A DNA stretch of 28,732 nt. It comes from an uncultured Lachnospiraceae bacterium (lineage in GTDB: Bacteria; Bacillota; Clostridia; Lachnospirales; Lachnospiraceae). Both the position numbers and the translations under genes were made by a program. The stretch lies in the NCBI GenBank assembly GCA_910588775.1, contig CAJURH010000028.1:1-28732 (forward strand). Direction: 5' to 3'. Shown piece after piece: positions 6,048 through 14,262 of the stretch. A model generated the notes under the pieces. It did no database searches. It had not been told where the DNA came from and was given only the letters and a program-made list of their open reading frames with translations. Each line of letters begins with the position of its first letter. Position 1 is the first letter of the stretch.

Positions 6048-7515
6048 AAATACCATACTTTACAGGGGCAGTTTAAAAAGCTGTAATTACCACTGCTCCT
6101 ACTGCCCTTTTTCCAAACGCAAAATATCCCGATCGGAATTGGATCGGGACAAAAAGCAGTGGTCTTCTTTTTTAGAAAGTCTGGCAGAAAAGGCGGCTGC
6201 TCTGTATATTCATGCGCTGATGGTCGTTCCCTACGGCGAAGCCCTGATCCATCCCTGGTACTGGGAAGGGCTGGCCCAGCTTAGCGCACTGGAAATTATG
6301 GATGCCGTAGGCGCCCAGACCAACTTAAGCTTTTCCGACCGCCAGTCATTGACACACTTTTGCCAGGCAGGAGGAAACCTTGACAAACTGCGCCTCTGGG
6401 CCACATTTCACCCGGAAATGATTTCTGCCAAAGACTTTGCCGAAAAATGCATCCGTCTCAATCAGGCGGGAATCACACTCTGCGCCGGAGCGGTAGGCGT
6501 GCCGAAAAATATAGAGCAAATCTGCAGACTCAGAACCCTTTTGCCGGAAGAAATCTACCTGTGGATAAATAAAATGGACTGCCGTAAAGAGATTCATGCA
6601 AAAGAAATGTACACCGAAGCGGAATTGGCCACCTTCCTGGAAATCGATCCTTATTTTATCCAGGAACTGACCTGGCCCAGAAGCGATCCCGCCAAATGTG
6701 AGGGACGCTTATTGTTGGAAGGGGATGGCCGCCTGCGCGCCTGCAACATCGGCCCGTCTCTAGACGGAACCTGGAGTCAGCAAAGCGGCCCCGCCCGTGC
6801 GCCCTCTTGCAACCGCAAAAAATGCTCCTGCTATCTGGCCTACGGCGGGCAAAAGGATTCTATGAACCAGATACTATTCGGCCCGTATCCAGTTTTTCGG
6901 ATTCCCCGCCGGGCAAAAGCTGTGTTTCTGGACATCGAGGGAACGTTGATTCCTAAGGGCCATTTGACAATCCCTGACCGGACAGCGCTCCAGCTAACCG
7001 CCCTGGCCCAAGAGGGCGCCGCCCTGCTCTTTGCCACCACCTTGCCCTACGCGGATGCCATAAAACGCTGCCGTCCAATCCTGCATCTGTTCCGCGGTGG
7101 AATCTTCGCCGGCGGCGCCCATCTGCTCTGGGAAAACGGGGGCAAGCGGCGGGAAGAATTTCACTTTTTTTCTGTAGACATCCTCCCCTATCTCCGCTCC
7201 CTGAAAGAGAGGCAACGCTTCCGAATTCTAATCTATGAAAATCAGACAAAGATTTATAAAATAACGTTACTGCACCCGAAGTCTCAGCCATGGACCAAAG
7301 AGGAAGCCTCAAAAATATGGCGCGAAATACCTGAAAATCTCCGGAAGTTCTTCCGACATTATATAGAAGGACATTGCCTACAGATTATCTCCTCCAAGGC
7401 TAGCAAATCAAACGGCGCCCGAACCTTATGCCAATGGCTGGGAATCTCCCCCCACGAAGCGACTGGGGCAGGAGATTCAAAAGAAGACGCAGCCATGGTT
7501 GATTTCCTTCATTAA
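6040..7515 (+). CDS. STM4011 family radical SAM protein fused to a HAD domain
   Basis: Residues 1-285 are a radical SAM protein with SCNYHCSYCPF (C15, C19, C22) and a later group of cysteines (C220, C235, C257, C262, C264) that could hold an extra iron-sulfur cluster. From about residue 293 a Cof-like HAD domain begins. Motif I is FLDIEGTL (D298, E300), motif II lies in FATTLPY, a motif III lysine lies in SSKASKSNG, and motif IV is GAGDSKEDAA (D479, D483). Glu in place of the second Asp of motif I also occurs in enolase-phosphatase (DIEGT), so activity is possible. The frame ends right after motif IV, a little short for a Cof-type HAD. The start at 6040 is chosen because GGGAGG lies six bases before it; 6022 lacks such a site. 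As I recall, the Salmonella STM4011 protein is only the first half. The stop overlaps that of the convergent gene. Confidence 0.85.
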   Translation: MDRNTILYRGSLKSCNYHCSYCPFSKRKISRSELDRDKKQWSSFLESLAEKAAALYIHALMVVPYGEALIHPWYWEGLAQLSALEIMDAVGAQTNLSFSDRQSLTHFCQAGGNLDKLRLWATFHPEMISAKDFAEKCIRLNQAGITLCAGAVGVPKNIEQICRLRTLLPEEIYLWINKMDCRKEIHAKEMYTEAELATFLEIDPYFIQELTWPRSDPAKCEGRLLLEGDGRLRACNIGPSLDGTWSQQSGPARAPSCNRKKCSCYLAYGGQKDSMNQILFGPYPVFRIPRRAKAVFLDIEGTLIPKGHLTIPDRTALQLTALAQEGAALLFATTLPYADAIKRCRPILHLFRGGIFAGGAHLLWENGGKRREEFHFFSVDILPYLRSLKERQRFRILIYENQTKIYKITLLHPKSQPWTKEEASKIWREIPENLRKFFRHYIEGHCLQIISSKASKSNGARTLCQWLGISPHEATGAGDSKEDAAMVDFLH

Positions 7516-8630
7516 TACAATTCCTGGCAGACTTTCTCCAGCATATCCCGGATGGCGATGTGCTGGGGGCAGGCTTCCTCGCATTTGCCGCACTTGCTGC
7601 ACTCATCCGCCCTCTTTCGTCCACGACCGCCCACCAACCAGTTTTCCTGTCCCACCGCCATCTCTTTGTTCCGGTATAAAGTCAAATAATTCATGGCTGT
7701 GAAAGAGCCGGAAATGCCAATATCATTGGGACAGACTTTCGCACAGTACTCACAGGAAGTGCACGGAATCAGGGGAATCCGGCTTAATTCCTCCCTGGCT
7801 TCGTTCAGCGCCCGCTCCTGTTTCTCACTCATTCCTGTGAAATCCTTCATATAAGAAAGATTATCCTTCATCTGTTCCACCGAACTCATGCCAGACAGAA
7901 CCGTAATGACGCCTTCCAGGTTGGCCGCAAAACGCACCGCCCAGGATGCCACGGAAGACTCCGGCTCCGCCTTTTTCAATATTTCCGCCACAGATTCCGG
8001 AGGCGTGGCCAACATGCCGCCTTTTACTGGCTCCATGATGATTACTGGTTTTCCATGCTTCCTCGCCACCTCATAACAGCGCTTTGACTGCACCGCTGGA
8101 TTTTCCCAGTCCGCGTAATTAATCTGCAACTGAACGAATTCCATTTCCGGATGGGCGGACAAGATTTCCTCCAATTCCTCTGGTGTTGCGTGAATGGAGA
8201 ATCCCACATGCTTGATCAGTCCTGCCGCTTTCTTCTCCTGCACCCAGTTCCACATATCGTATTCATCAAAATATTTTGTCCTGACCTCTCCCAGGTTATG
8301 GAGCAGATAAAAATCAAAGTATCCGGCGCCAGTCTGGGCCAGAGACGTATCGAACTGGGCATAAGCCTCCTCCTTGGTCTTACATTCAATCCAGGCCGCA
8401 TTCTTGGTGGCAAGCTGATAGCTCTCTCTGGGGTACCGCTCCACAAGCGCCTGCCGGACGGCGTCTTCCGAACCGGCATAAGCCCAGGCTGTATCAAAAT
8501 AGGTAAATCCGGCCTCCATAAATAAATCCACCATTTCCTTCGTCTGTTCTACGTCAATGGCGCCATCCTTCTGCGGCAGGCGCATTAGGCCGAACCCCAG
8601 TTTCTTAATGTCTTCACCCAGATAACTCAT
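7512..8630 (-). CDS. Aldo/keto reductase with C-terminal 4Fe-4S domain
   Basis: The 372-residue protein has an aldo/keto reductase barrel with the catalytic set D46, Y51, K76 and H111 (FDTAWAY, ATKN, LLHNLG) and the VGFSIH and LQINYADW segments. The C-terminal 90 residues hold ferredoxin-type cysteine clusters: CTSCEYCAKVCP and CSKCGKCEEACP. This is the common form in anaerobes, in which the barrel is coupled to two iron-sulfur clusters. Its substrate is unknown. The TetR gene ends immediately before its ATG (TAAATG), and its ribosome site AGGAGG lies inside the end of that gene, so the pair is a two-gene operon. The stop codon overlaps the stop of the STM4011-HAD gene on the other strand. 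Confidence 0.93.
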   Translation of the reverse strand: MSYLGEDIKKLGFGLMRLPQKDGAIDVEQTKEMVDLFMEAGFTYFDTAWAYAGSEDAVRQALVERYPRESYQLATKNAAWIECKTKEEAYAQFDTSLAQTGAGYFDFYLLHNLGEVRTKYFDEYDMWNWVQEKKAAGLIKHVGFSIHATPEELEEILSAHPEMEFVQLQINYADWENPAVQSKRCYEVARKHGKPVIIMEPVKGGMLATPPESVAEILKKAEPESSVASWAVRFAANLEGVITVLSGMSSVEQMKDNLSYMKDFTGMSEKQERALNEAREELSRIPLIPCTSCEYCAKVCPNDIGISGSFTAMNYLTLYRNKEMAVGQENWLVGGRGRKRADECSKCGKCEEACPQHIAIRDMLEKVCQELY

Positions 8631-9242
8631 TTACATATCCTCCTCATTCATATAAACCTGAAACAATTCCCGTAAATAAAAATCGCAAAAATCTTCCGTT
8701 CGCGCTCTTAGGCTATAAACTCCTCCACTCATACTCCAGCAGAGCATCTGCCCATAGAGTAAATCCACCAGTATTTCCGATAATTGCTGGGCCGGAACAC
8801 TGTCCCGCAGCATCCCCTGACTTACGGAAAACTGAATCAAGTCACGGACAGACTTCAAGTCATACTTTAGTTTTCCTCTGTCAAATTCGTTTTCCACCAA
8901 ATCAGGGTTCACCACATTTTTTACCCATTCCTGCGCCATCTTCACACCGCCCTGCTCAATATAGCCGGAGAAATTCACCATATAATCCTGCATTTTTGCA
9001 ATAAAATCACCTTCAACTTCTTTGGCGGCTTCAAGAATCTCGCCGAACATACTTCGGCTAAGTTCAAACAAGATATCTTCTTTGCGGTTGAAATAGGTGT
9101 AAAAAGTTCCTTTGGACACTCCGGCCGCCGCTGTGATTTCTTCAATGGCCGTATTGGCAAGACCTTTTTCGCAAATCAGGCATTTGCCCGCTTCCAGTAA
9201 TCTTTTCTTCGTCTCCAATGCCGCTAACTGCCGGTTTGTCAT
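8631..9242 (-). CDS. TetR/AcrR family transcriptional regulator
   Basis: The 203-residue protein has an N-terminal TetR helix-turn-helix: LLEAGKCLICEKGLANTAIEEITAAAGVSKGTFYTYFNRKEDI in pieces, the last part being the family's typical G-x-Y-x-Y-F-x-x-K-E. The C-terminal helical part would bind a ligand. It is cotranscribed with the aldo/keto reductase just downstream and very probably represses both genes through the palindromes at 9275-9307. The start is the ATG at 9242, preceded by GGGGGA at six bases; a TTG at 9260 opens the same frame but lacks a ribosome site. Confidence 0.92.
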   Translation of the reverse strand: MTNRQLAALETKKRLLEAGKCLICEKGLANTAIEEITAAAGVSKGTFYTYFNRKEDILFELSRSMFGEILEAAKEVEGDFIAKMQDYMVNFSGYIEQGGVKMAQEWVKNVVNPDLVENEFDRGKLKYDLKSVRDLIQFSVSQGMLRDSVPAQQLSEILVDLLYGQMLCWSMSGGVYSLRARTEDFCDFYLRELFQVYMNEEDM

Positions 9243-9264
9243 ACTCCATCCCCCTTCCAAATTA

Positions 9265-9307
9265 ACTATATCACAGTCAGTGACTTAAAGTCAATGACTT
9301 ATAGTCG
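9265..9307 (-). promoter_or_regulatory. TetR-AKR promoter with overlapping operator palindromes
   Basis: On the minus strand TTGACT (9289-9294) and TATAGT (9265-9270) are 18 bases apart. Over the -35 box and upstream lie TGACTTAAAGTCA (9281-9293) and TGACTTATAGTCG (9295-9307), each built as TGACT-N3-AGTC(A). A third inverted pair, AGTCA-G-TGACT, lies at 9275-9285. Such palindromes are typical TetR-family operators, and binding here would block RNA polymerase, giving autorepression. Confidence 0.75.
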
Positions 9308-9383
9308 ATTTATACTATTTTATATTTATTTCAGACTTTATTCACGAAATTTGCCATGACATTTTATTCTTTATCTGCTATAA

Positions 9384-9425
9384 TATAAAAAACCTGAAGC
9401 GCGCTTATAAACACACTCCAGGTTT
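9384..9425 (-). terminator. Rho-independent terminator of the Big_2 protein gene
   Basis: AAACCTGAAG (9390-9399) pairs with CTCCAGGTTT (9416-9425) with one mismatch, and on the minus strand it is followed by TTTTTTATA. It lies 31 bases past the stop codon. Its loop contains one copy of a 21-base motif also found at 17669-17689. Confidence 0.75.
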
Positions 9426-9456
9426 CATCCAACCAGAATTCTGATCAATCACAGCA

Positions 9457-10893
9457 TTAAAAACATTTTTGACAAGGCTGAAATCCTCTCTGCACTGCCT
9501 CTTCGTAAGATACTTGCCTGGCCGTACGGGGATTCATATTACCGCAATTAGGTATCGTGTGATACTTCTCACCTGTTGCAGACAGCCATATTGCAGACGG
9601 CTGCGCAGGCGCCGGATTCACGATAGGCGTAGGGTTGTATACAGGCGCTGGGTTTGCCGGCTGTACGGTCAAATGAAAGATATAATGACGCGCCTGCCGT
9701 GTGGTGGCGTATATTTTACAGGACCCTGCATGCAGCGTCGTGACCAGCCCGGTTTCCGACACAGTGGCAATGTTGGGGTTTGAACTGCTCCAGGCAGATT
9801 TTTTTCTTATCAGCGATGAACTGAATCGACTCTTTTCACCTTCTTTGAGCGTTACAGACCGACGGGATATGCTCCTGTATTTTTTCACTTTAACTTTACA
9901 GTTATATTTTGCTTTTCCCACTTTCGCCGTAATGACGGCGCTCCCTTTTTTCTTGGCAGTGACGACGCCCTTTTTATCCACGGACGCAACCGATCGGTCG
10001 CTGCTTGACCACCGTATCTTCTTCGCCACCTTGGAAACTTTCAATTTAGCGCTCTCACCATTATTTAAAGAAACCTGCTTTTTATTGATCTTCGCCCTGC
10101 CAACTGTGAGCTTTACTGTGCGCTGGGCCGGATAATATTCTTTGTTCCCTTTGGCTTTTATAGTAATCTTTGCGCTGCCACGATATACGGGAGTCACTTT
10201 CCCTTTAGAGTTGACTTTCACCACTCTGGGGTTGCTGCTGATATATTCAACTTTCCCTATGGCCTTGGATACTTTAATACTTTTGGGTTTCCCATATTCC
10301 GTCAGTTTCAACGATCCGGGCTGGACTGAAAGAGACTGGGTTTTCTTTAAATTCGCATCTTTTATGTAGAAATTCACAGTCTTGGAAACTACATTTTCTG
10401 TCCGTTCCCAGGCGCCTATGGCCCCATTATAAATCTCTTCCTGGTAATTCACCCGCAAAATATAAGGTATCGCGCCAGGCACAGCGGTTTTCAACTGGAA
10501 CGAAGCTTTGAACCGATATTCTCCTGGAACGTAAACGCCGTTTTTCACGCCGCCCTGCGCTTTCTCTGTATACCTGGTCCATAGCCCGCTTTTTCCACCC
10601 ACACTCCAGTTCACCGGCCTGAATCTGGTAGACTGGTCCACCGGATTTTGTTCCTGGGGGGATTCCGGACCGTAGCCAGCCCCCGTGGCATAAAACTGCA
10701 AAACTTTACCAGAACTGTATGTGGCGCCTTTGTATATCCCATACAGCCCGTTATCCGCCGCATTTGCCTTACTTACTGTATTCTCCGCACTGGTCGCCTG
10801 TCCCGCCGCCAAAACCATCGCAGGATTTACCGCGCTCATCCACATAACCGCCATCAGAATCATGGACAGTTTCCGTTTCCATGTTTGTTTCAA
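9457..10893 (-). CDS. Secreted Big_2 (bacterial Ig-like) protein with C-terminal Cys motif
   Basis: The 478-residue protein starts with a clear signal peptide: a basic MKQTWKRK start, a hydrophobic core, and likely cleavage near AMVLAA at residue 30. About 160 residues of unassigned sequence follow. After them come three Ig-like Big_2 repeats from about residue 195 to 410, each with the typical YISSNPRVVKV / IRWSSSDRSVASV / SAWSSSNPNIATV strand and a G-x-V-T turn. A proline-rich linker (NPAPVYNPTPIVNPAP) leads to a C-terminal motif with YHTIPNCGNMNP, EEAVQRGFQ and final PCQKC, which resembles Ada-type zinc-binding tails. There is no LPxTG anchor. Adhesion or wall association is likely for the Ig repeats. 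The start is TTG, chosen because AGGAGG lies eight bases upstream. Confidence 0.85.
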   Translation of the reverse strand: MKQTWKRKLSMILMAVMWMSAVNPAMVLAAGQATSAENTVSKANAADNGLYGIYKGATYSSGKVLQFYATGAGYGPESPQEQNPVDQSTRFRPVNWSVGGKSGLWTRYTEKAQGGVKNGVYVPGEYRFKASFQLKTAVPGAIPYILRVNYQEEIYNGAIGAWERTENVVSKTVNFYIKDANLKKTQSLSVQPGSLKLTEYGKPKSIKVSKAIGKVEYISSNPRVVKVNSKGKVTPVYRGSAKITIKAKGNKEYYPAQRTVKLTVGRAKINKKQVSLNNGESAKLKVSKVAKKIRWSSSDRSVASVDKKGVVTAKKKGSAVITAKVGKAKYNCKVKVKKYRSISRRSVTLKEGEKSRFSSSLIRKKSAWSSSNPNIATVSETGLVTTLHAGSCKIYATTRQARHYIFHLTVQPANPAPVYNPTPIVNPAPAQPSAIWLSATGEKYHTIPNCGNMNPRTARQVSYEEAVQRGFQPCQKCF

Positions 10894-10915
10894 ATTATCA
10901 ACCTCCTATCTGTCT

Positions 10916-10984
10916 TTATGCCTCTCCTTTTGCTTTTGCCGCTTCCCGCAACTGCTGGCTTATTGCTTTACGCTCTGTCTTCAT
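10916..10984 (-). other. Possible 22-residue leader ORF
   Basis: The short frame MKTERKAISQQLREAAKAKG-(EA) has AGGAG three bases before its ATG and ends 22 bases upstream of the Big_2 gene start. It may be a translated leader or chance. The rest of the 197-base gap between the Big_2 gene and the methyltransferase gene holds nothing recognisable. Confidence 0.2.
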
Positions 10985-11090
10985 CTGCTCCTGTTGCAGT
11001 TTTTAACGCTTACTGTGATTTCCCGCCTATCCCGGCGCTCTCCACTTGCCTGCGCGTTTCTCTCGGGGCTCTTTTGGGATTTCTTCGTTT

Positions 11091-11879
11091 TTATTTTTTC
11101 TTTTTCAGCTCGGCAATGGCGCCATAATGCAGAATGTCAAATTCATCTGGAGCAATTTCCAAAAGTAACTGGCTGTGCTCACGCTCCCACGCCTGCACCT
11201 GGATGCCGCTAAGGGATGCGCCAATGCCTCTGCACGCTTTCATGCGACCATTCCAGCTCTCGCGGGTAAAATGCACCTTCAGAGGATATTCCTCATGGTA
11301 AATCAATTCGAATTCTTCATCGTATTGCGCAGGTATGAAAATAGGGTGAATCGTTTCCCCCGCCCCGCTCCACTGGGGATTGTATTTCAGCGCAAGCCTC
11401 TCACTGGCGCCCGCAATGTCATCCTCAAAAGGAAGCCACGCCATGTACAATACCAGGATGCGCCCATGAGATTTGAGCATTCTGGATAGCTTCGGCGCCA
11501 TCTGTTCATGGTCAAAATACCAAAAGCACTGGCAGGCGGTAATCACATCAAAAGAACCCTCCGAAAAATCTATGTCCTCAGCAGGCGACGCAATGTAATT
11601 AATCTCCATATTTTCCGAGAGAAGTTTCGCTTGTTCAATCTGACTTTCAGAAATGTCCATCCCTGTCCAACTTGCCCCATAACGGTACATATTCCTTGGA
11701 AGAACCCCTGTCCCGGTACCCAGATCCAGAGCTGTTTGTCCACTTAAACACAACCCGCGGTTCACTATTTTTTCATAAAATTCCAGTGGATAGATGTCGC
11801 GAAATTTCGCATAATCCGCCGAAATCTTTCCCCAGTCAAATGCCTTTCCACCGTCTATGTTTTTATCAATAATCTCCAT
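11091..11879 (-). CDS. Class I SAM-dependent methyltransferase
   Basis: The 262-residue protein is a Rossmann-type methyltransferase (Methyltransf_11-like). It has an AFDWGKISADYAKFRDIYP lead-in, motif I ALDLGTGTGVLP for SAM binding, MDISESQIEQA as the acidic loop, and SFDVITACQCFWYFD as motif IV, then a mixed C-terminal part. The acceptor is not evident; similar proteins act on small molecules. The ATG at 11879 is preferred. The frame extends upstream to a TTG at 11939, but that stretch contains the palindrome at 11918-11938 and follows the promoter too closely. It has its own promoter, so it is probably transcribed apart from the upstream ABC genes. Confidence 0.88.
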   Translation of the reverse strand: MEIIDKNIDGGKAFDWGKISADYAKFRDIYPLEFYEKIVNRGLCLSGQTALDLGTGTGVLPRNMYRYGASWTGMDISESQIEQAKLLSENMEINYIASPAEDIDFSEGSFDVITACQCFWYFDHEQMAPKLSRMLKSHGRILVLYMAWLPFEDDIAGASERLALKYNPQWSGAGETIHPIFIPAQYDEEFELIYHEEYPLKVHFTRESWNGRMKACRGIGASLSGIQVQAWEREHSQLLLEIAPDEFDILHYGAIAELKKKK

Positions 11880-11917
11880 ATATCGCCCCATTCCTCTATA
11901 AAAATCATTTAAGCAAC

Positions 11918-11984
11918 TGCGAAATGCCAGATTTCGCAATTAACTGATTAGAATTATTATATTCCAAATAAAAACTTTTCTCAA
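11918..11984 (-). promoter_or_regulatory. Promoter and leader palindrome of the methyltransferase gene
   Basis: On the minus strand TTGAGA (11979-11984) and a perfect TATAAT (11956-11961) are 17 bases apart. The -35 box overlaps the last codons of the ABC permease gene. Just past the expected transcription start lies TGCGAAAT (11918-11925) against ATTTCGCA (11931-11938), a perfect eight-base inverted repeat with a five-base spacer. It could be an operator or a short RNA hairpin near the ribosome site. Confidence 0.7.
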
Positions 11985-13540
11985 CCGCCAATGTCCTTTC
12001 TATATAAAAAGGCGGTGACTAAAAAAATCGCCAGGCACAGCAAGCCTTTATAAATATCCTCATACCCCGTTGGAACCATCCAAAGTCCCACCGCACCCAG
12101 AATCGCCAATATAAAACCTCCCATGCCACCAAGCATGGCCGACACGCTCTGTTTCACCACGCTCACCTCGTTTTCCCATTCCAACACGGGAAAATGCAGA
12201 TTGACTACAATGCCATACACACAGGAAAAGAGAATGAGCTCCGCCGGAATCAAAAGCAGCCAGATAAAACCCACAATTCCCGGACGTAGCGCAAGAAACG
12301 TAAAAAGTTCAGACAAAATGTAAAAAGGCAAAAACAAAAGCAAGTTCATCAAAATCTTTGCGTCCAGTATGGATTTGGCCGTCAAAGGAAGGCTCTTAAG
12401 AATCCACCAGTTCTTCCCTTCCATCGAGATAGATGTAGCTGTAACCGTCATCATGCAGAACCCCCCAGCCAATGCAAATGGCAGAAATTCTCCAACGTCA
12501 ACTGGAAATGGCAGAATCCTTTCAAGGCGTTTTCTGCCAACAGCCAGCAGCGTCGCAGAAAGAACACACCCCATGATTGGCCCCAAAATGGTATTCGTCA
12601 CATACACCGTCGAAGAGAAATACCGCTGAAATTCCCGTCTGCACAGAGAAATCAAGACGGACTGTTCTTTTAATTCTTTCATCTCATAATCGTGCCGGGC
12701 GCGGCTGCTGAAAAGTCTCCGGCAAATTCCGTGAAAACACAGTGAAACGCCCATAGCCGCCGCCAGAAATACAGCTAGGGAAACAAACAACCACAAAAGA
12801 CATATTACCAAATTGCCGTCAACTACCGCCGCCCCACCCCATACTGCGGGCGGATATATTTTCTCCAACAAACCCAAAATGAAAACGGATAACTCCTTGA
12901 GTATAGCCGGATTAAAACTGTCTTCCAGCGCTGAAATACGGGAACAACCGTAGAAAATGGCGAACACCGCCAGAATAGACAGTCCAGCGGCCACCACGCT
13001 TTTGTGACGCATCCGGCAAGTTACGCCTGTAACCAATGTTCCAATTAAGACAGATCCCACCATGGGAATAACGGGAACGGACAACGCCCAAAGAACTGCC
13101 GCCAAATAAAACTTCAAATGCGGACGCACATTCCACGCATATACCAGAAGTCCTGGCAACATCACCGCCACAGTCATCAACAGATTTTCCACATACATCC
13201 GAATCAGACGGGCGGCGACCACCGCATTTTTAGACACAGGCAGCGCACACAAGATATCGTAGCCTTCCCGTCGAAAAATTGCGCCTCCCGCTTTGAGAAT
13301 GCCGAACACAAAGATCAACAGGCTGGAAAGAACCGTCAGATAAGCTGGAATGATTTGCCCCAGTCCCAGAAAAAGCAGTCCATAGGCCAGACCTCCCACA
13401 TAAAAGAACATCAGAGCCAGCAGCGCGATCCACAGCACCAGCAAAAGCGCCGATTTTCTCCTGGCTTTTTTATCTCTGGAAAAACGAAATACATTCAATC
13501 CGAAAAGATTGCAAAGCTCCAATTTTATTAACGCTTTCAC
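11981..13540 (-). CDS. ABC transporter permease (putative ABC exporter family)
   Basis: The 519-residue protein is an integral membrane protein with roughly twelve hydrophobic segments, in two halves separated by a charged cytoplasmic stretch (SSRARHDYEMKELKEQ). The sequence resembles the putative ABC exporter permeases found in Firmicutes beside an XRE regulator and an ATPase. The substrate is unknown. Its ATG overlaps the stop of the ATPase gene by four bases, so the two subunits are coupled and surely work together. Confidence 0.88.
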   Translation of the reverse strand: MKALIKLELCNLFGLNVFRFSRDKKARRKSALLLVLWIALLALMFFYVGGLAYGLLFLGLGQIIPAYLTVLSSLLIFVFGILKAGGAIFRREGYDILCALPVSKNAVVAARLIRMYVENLLMTVAVMLPGLLVYAWNVRPHLKFYLAAVLWALSVPVIPMVGSVLIGTLVTGVTCRMRHKSVVAAGLSILAVFAIFYGCSRISALEDSFNPAILKELSVFILGLLEKIYPPAVWGGAAVVDGNLVICLLWLFVSLAVFLAAAMGVSLCFHGICRRLFSSRARHDYEMKELKEQSVLISLCRREFQRYFSSTVYVTNTILGPIMGCVLSATLLAVGRKRLERILPFPVDVGEFLPFALAGGFCMMTVTATSISMEGKNWWILKSLPLTAKSILDAKILMNLLLFLPFYILSELFTFLALRPGIVGFIWLLLIPAELILFSCVYGIVVNLHFPVLEWENEVSVVKQSVSAMLGGMGGFILAILGAVGLWMVPTGYEDIYKGLLCLAIFLVTAFLYRKDIGG

Positions 13541-14250
13541 CTTTCTGCCACCTCCATGAAAATATCCTCCAGAGACTGCCCCTGTTTCACAATTTCCTCC
13601 ATGCCGCCAGAGGCCACCAGCGTTCCATCCCGGATAATGGCCACTTTATTACACAGACGTTCGGCCACATCCAGCACATGGGTGGAAAAGAAAATCGCGC
13701 CGCCCTCCGCGCAGACGCTCCGCATATTATTTTTTAGAACAACGGCAGCTTTGGGGTCCAGCCCCACAAACGGCTCGTCCAGAAGCAACAGTTTTGGGCG
13801 ATGAATGAAAGCCGAAATCAACGCCAACTTCTGTTTCATCCCATGGGAATAAGTGGAAATCAAATCACCCAGAGACGACACAATTTGGAATTGCTCTCCA
13901 TACATCTGGATGCGCTTTGCCCGCTCCTTTGCTCCAACTTGAAATACATCCGCGATAAAATTTAGGTATTGAATTCCTGTGAGATATTCGTACAAATCCG
14001 GGTTATCTGGAATATAAGCAATCTGCCGTTTGCATTCCAGCGGATTTTCCCGAATATCCATTCCGTGGATCTGAATGGAGCCGGAGTCAAAATCATGAAT
14101 GCCCGCCACACATTTTAACGCCGTGGTCTTTCCCGCGCCGTTGTGCCCGATAAACCCGTAAATATCCCCAGGAGAAATATGCAAACTTAAATCCGTAATC
14201 CCTTTCCCGCTTCCTTTATAATGTTTGATCAAATGTTCTAGAATCAGCAT
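13537..14250 (-). CDS. ABC transporter ATP-binding protein
   Basis: The 237-residue ATPase has Walker A GHNGAGKTT, a Q-loop region AYIPDNPDLYEYLTG, an unusual signature YSHGMKQK in place of LSGGQ, Walker B LLLLDEP followed by FVGLDPKA, and the switch histidine in FFSTHVLD. The D-N-P-x-L-Y-E-x-L-T pattern is typical of ATPases paired with ABC-2-type exporters. It lies between the XRE-TPR gene (12-base gap, with AGGGGG as ribosome site) and the permease (four-base overlap). Confidence 0.94.
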   Translation of the reverse strand: MLILEHLIKHYKGSGKGITDLSLHISPGDIYGFIGHNGAGKTTALKCVAGIHDFDSGSIQIHGMDIRENPLECKRQIAYIPDNPDLYEYLTGIQYLNFIADVFQVGAKERAKRIQMYGEQFQIVSSLGDLISTYSHGMKQKLALISAFIHRPKLLLLDEPFVGLDPKAAVVLKNNMRSVCAEGGAIFFSTHVLDVAERLCNKVAIIRDGTLVASGGMEEIVKQGQSLEDIFMEVAER

Positions 14251-14262
14251 CGCGGCCCCCTT

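Noticed and set aside
9821..10330. Repeated segments in the Big_2 gene considered as DNA repeats
   Set aside because: Similarity is at the protein domain level, not as DNA repeats.
10648..11212. Plus-strand hydrophobic frames across the end of the methyltransferase and the start of the Big_2 gene
   Set aside because: They are antisense to well-supported genes, and their hydrophobic look comes from reversed codons.
12123..13531. Several plus-strand frames opposite the ABC permease
   Set aside because: All are antisense, with low-complexity composition and no start signals.
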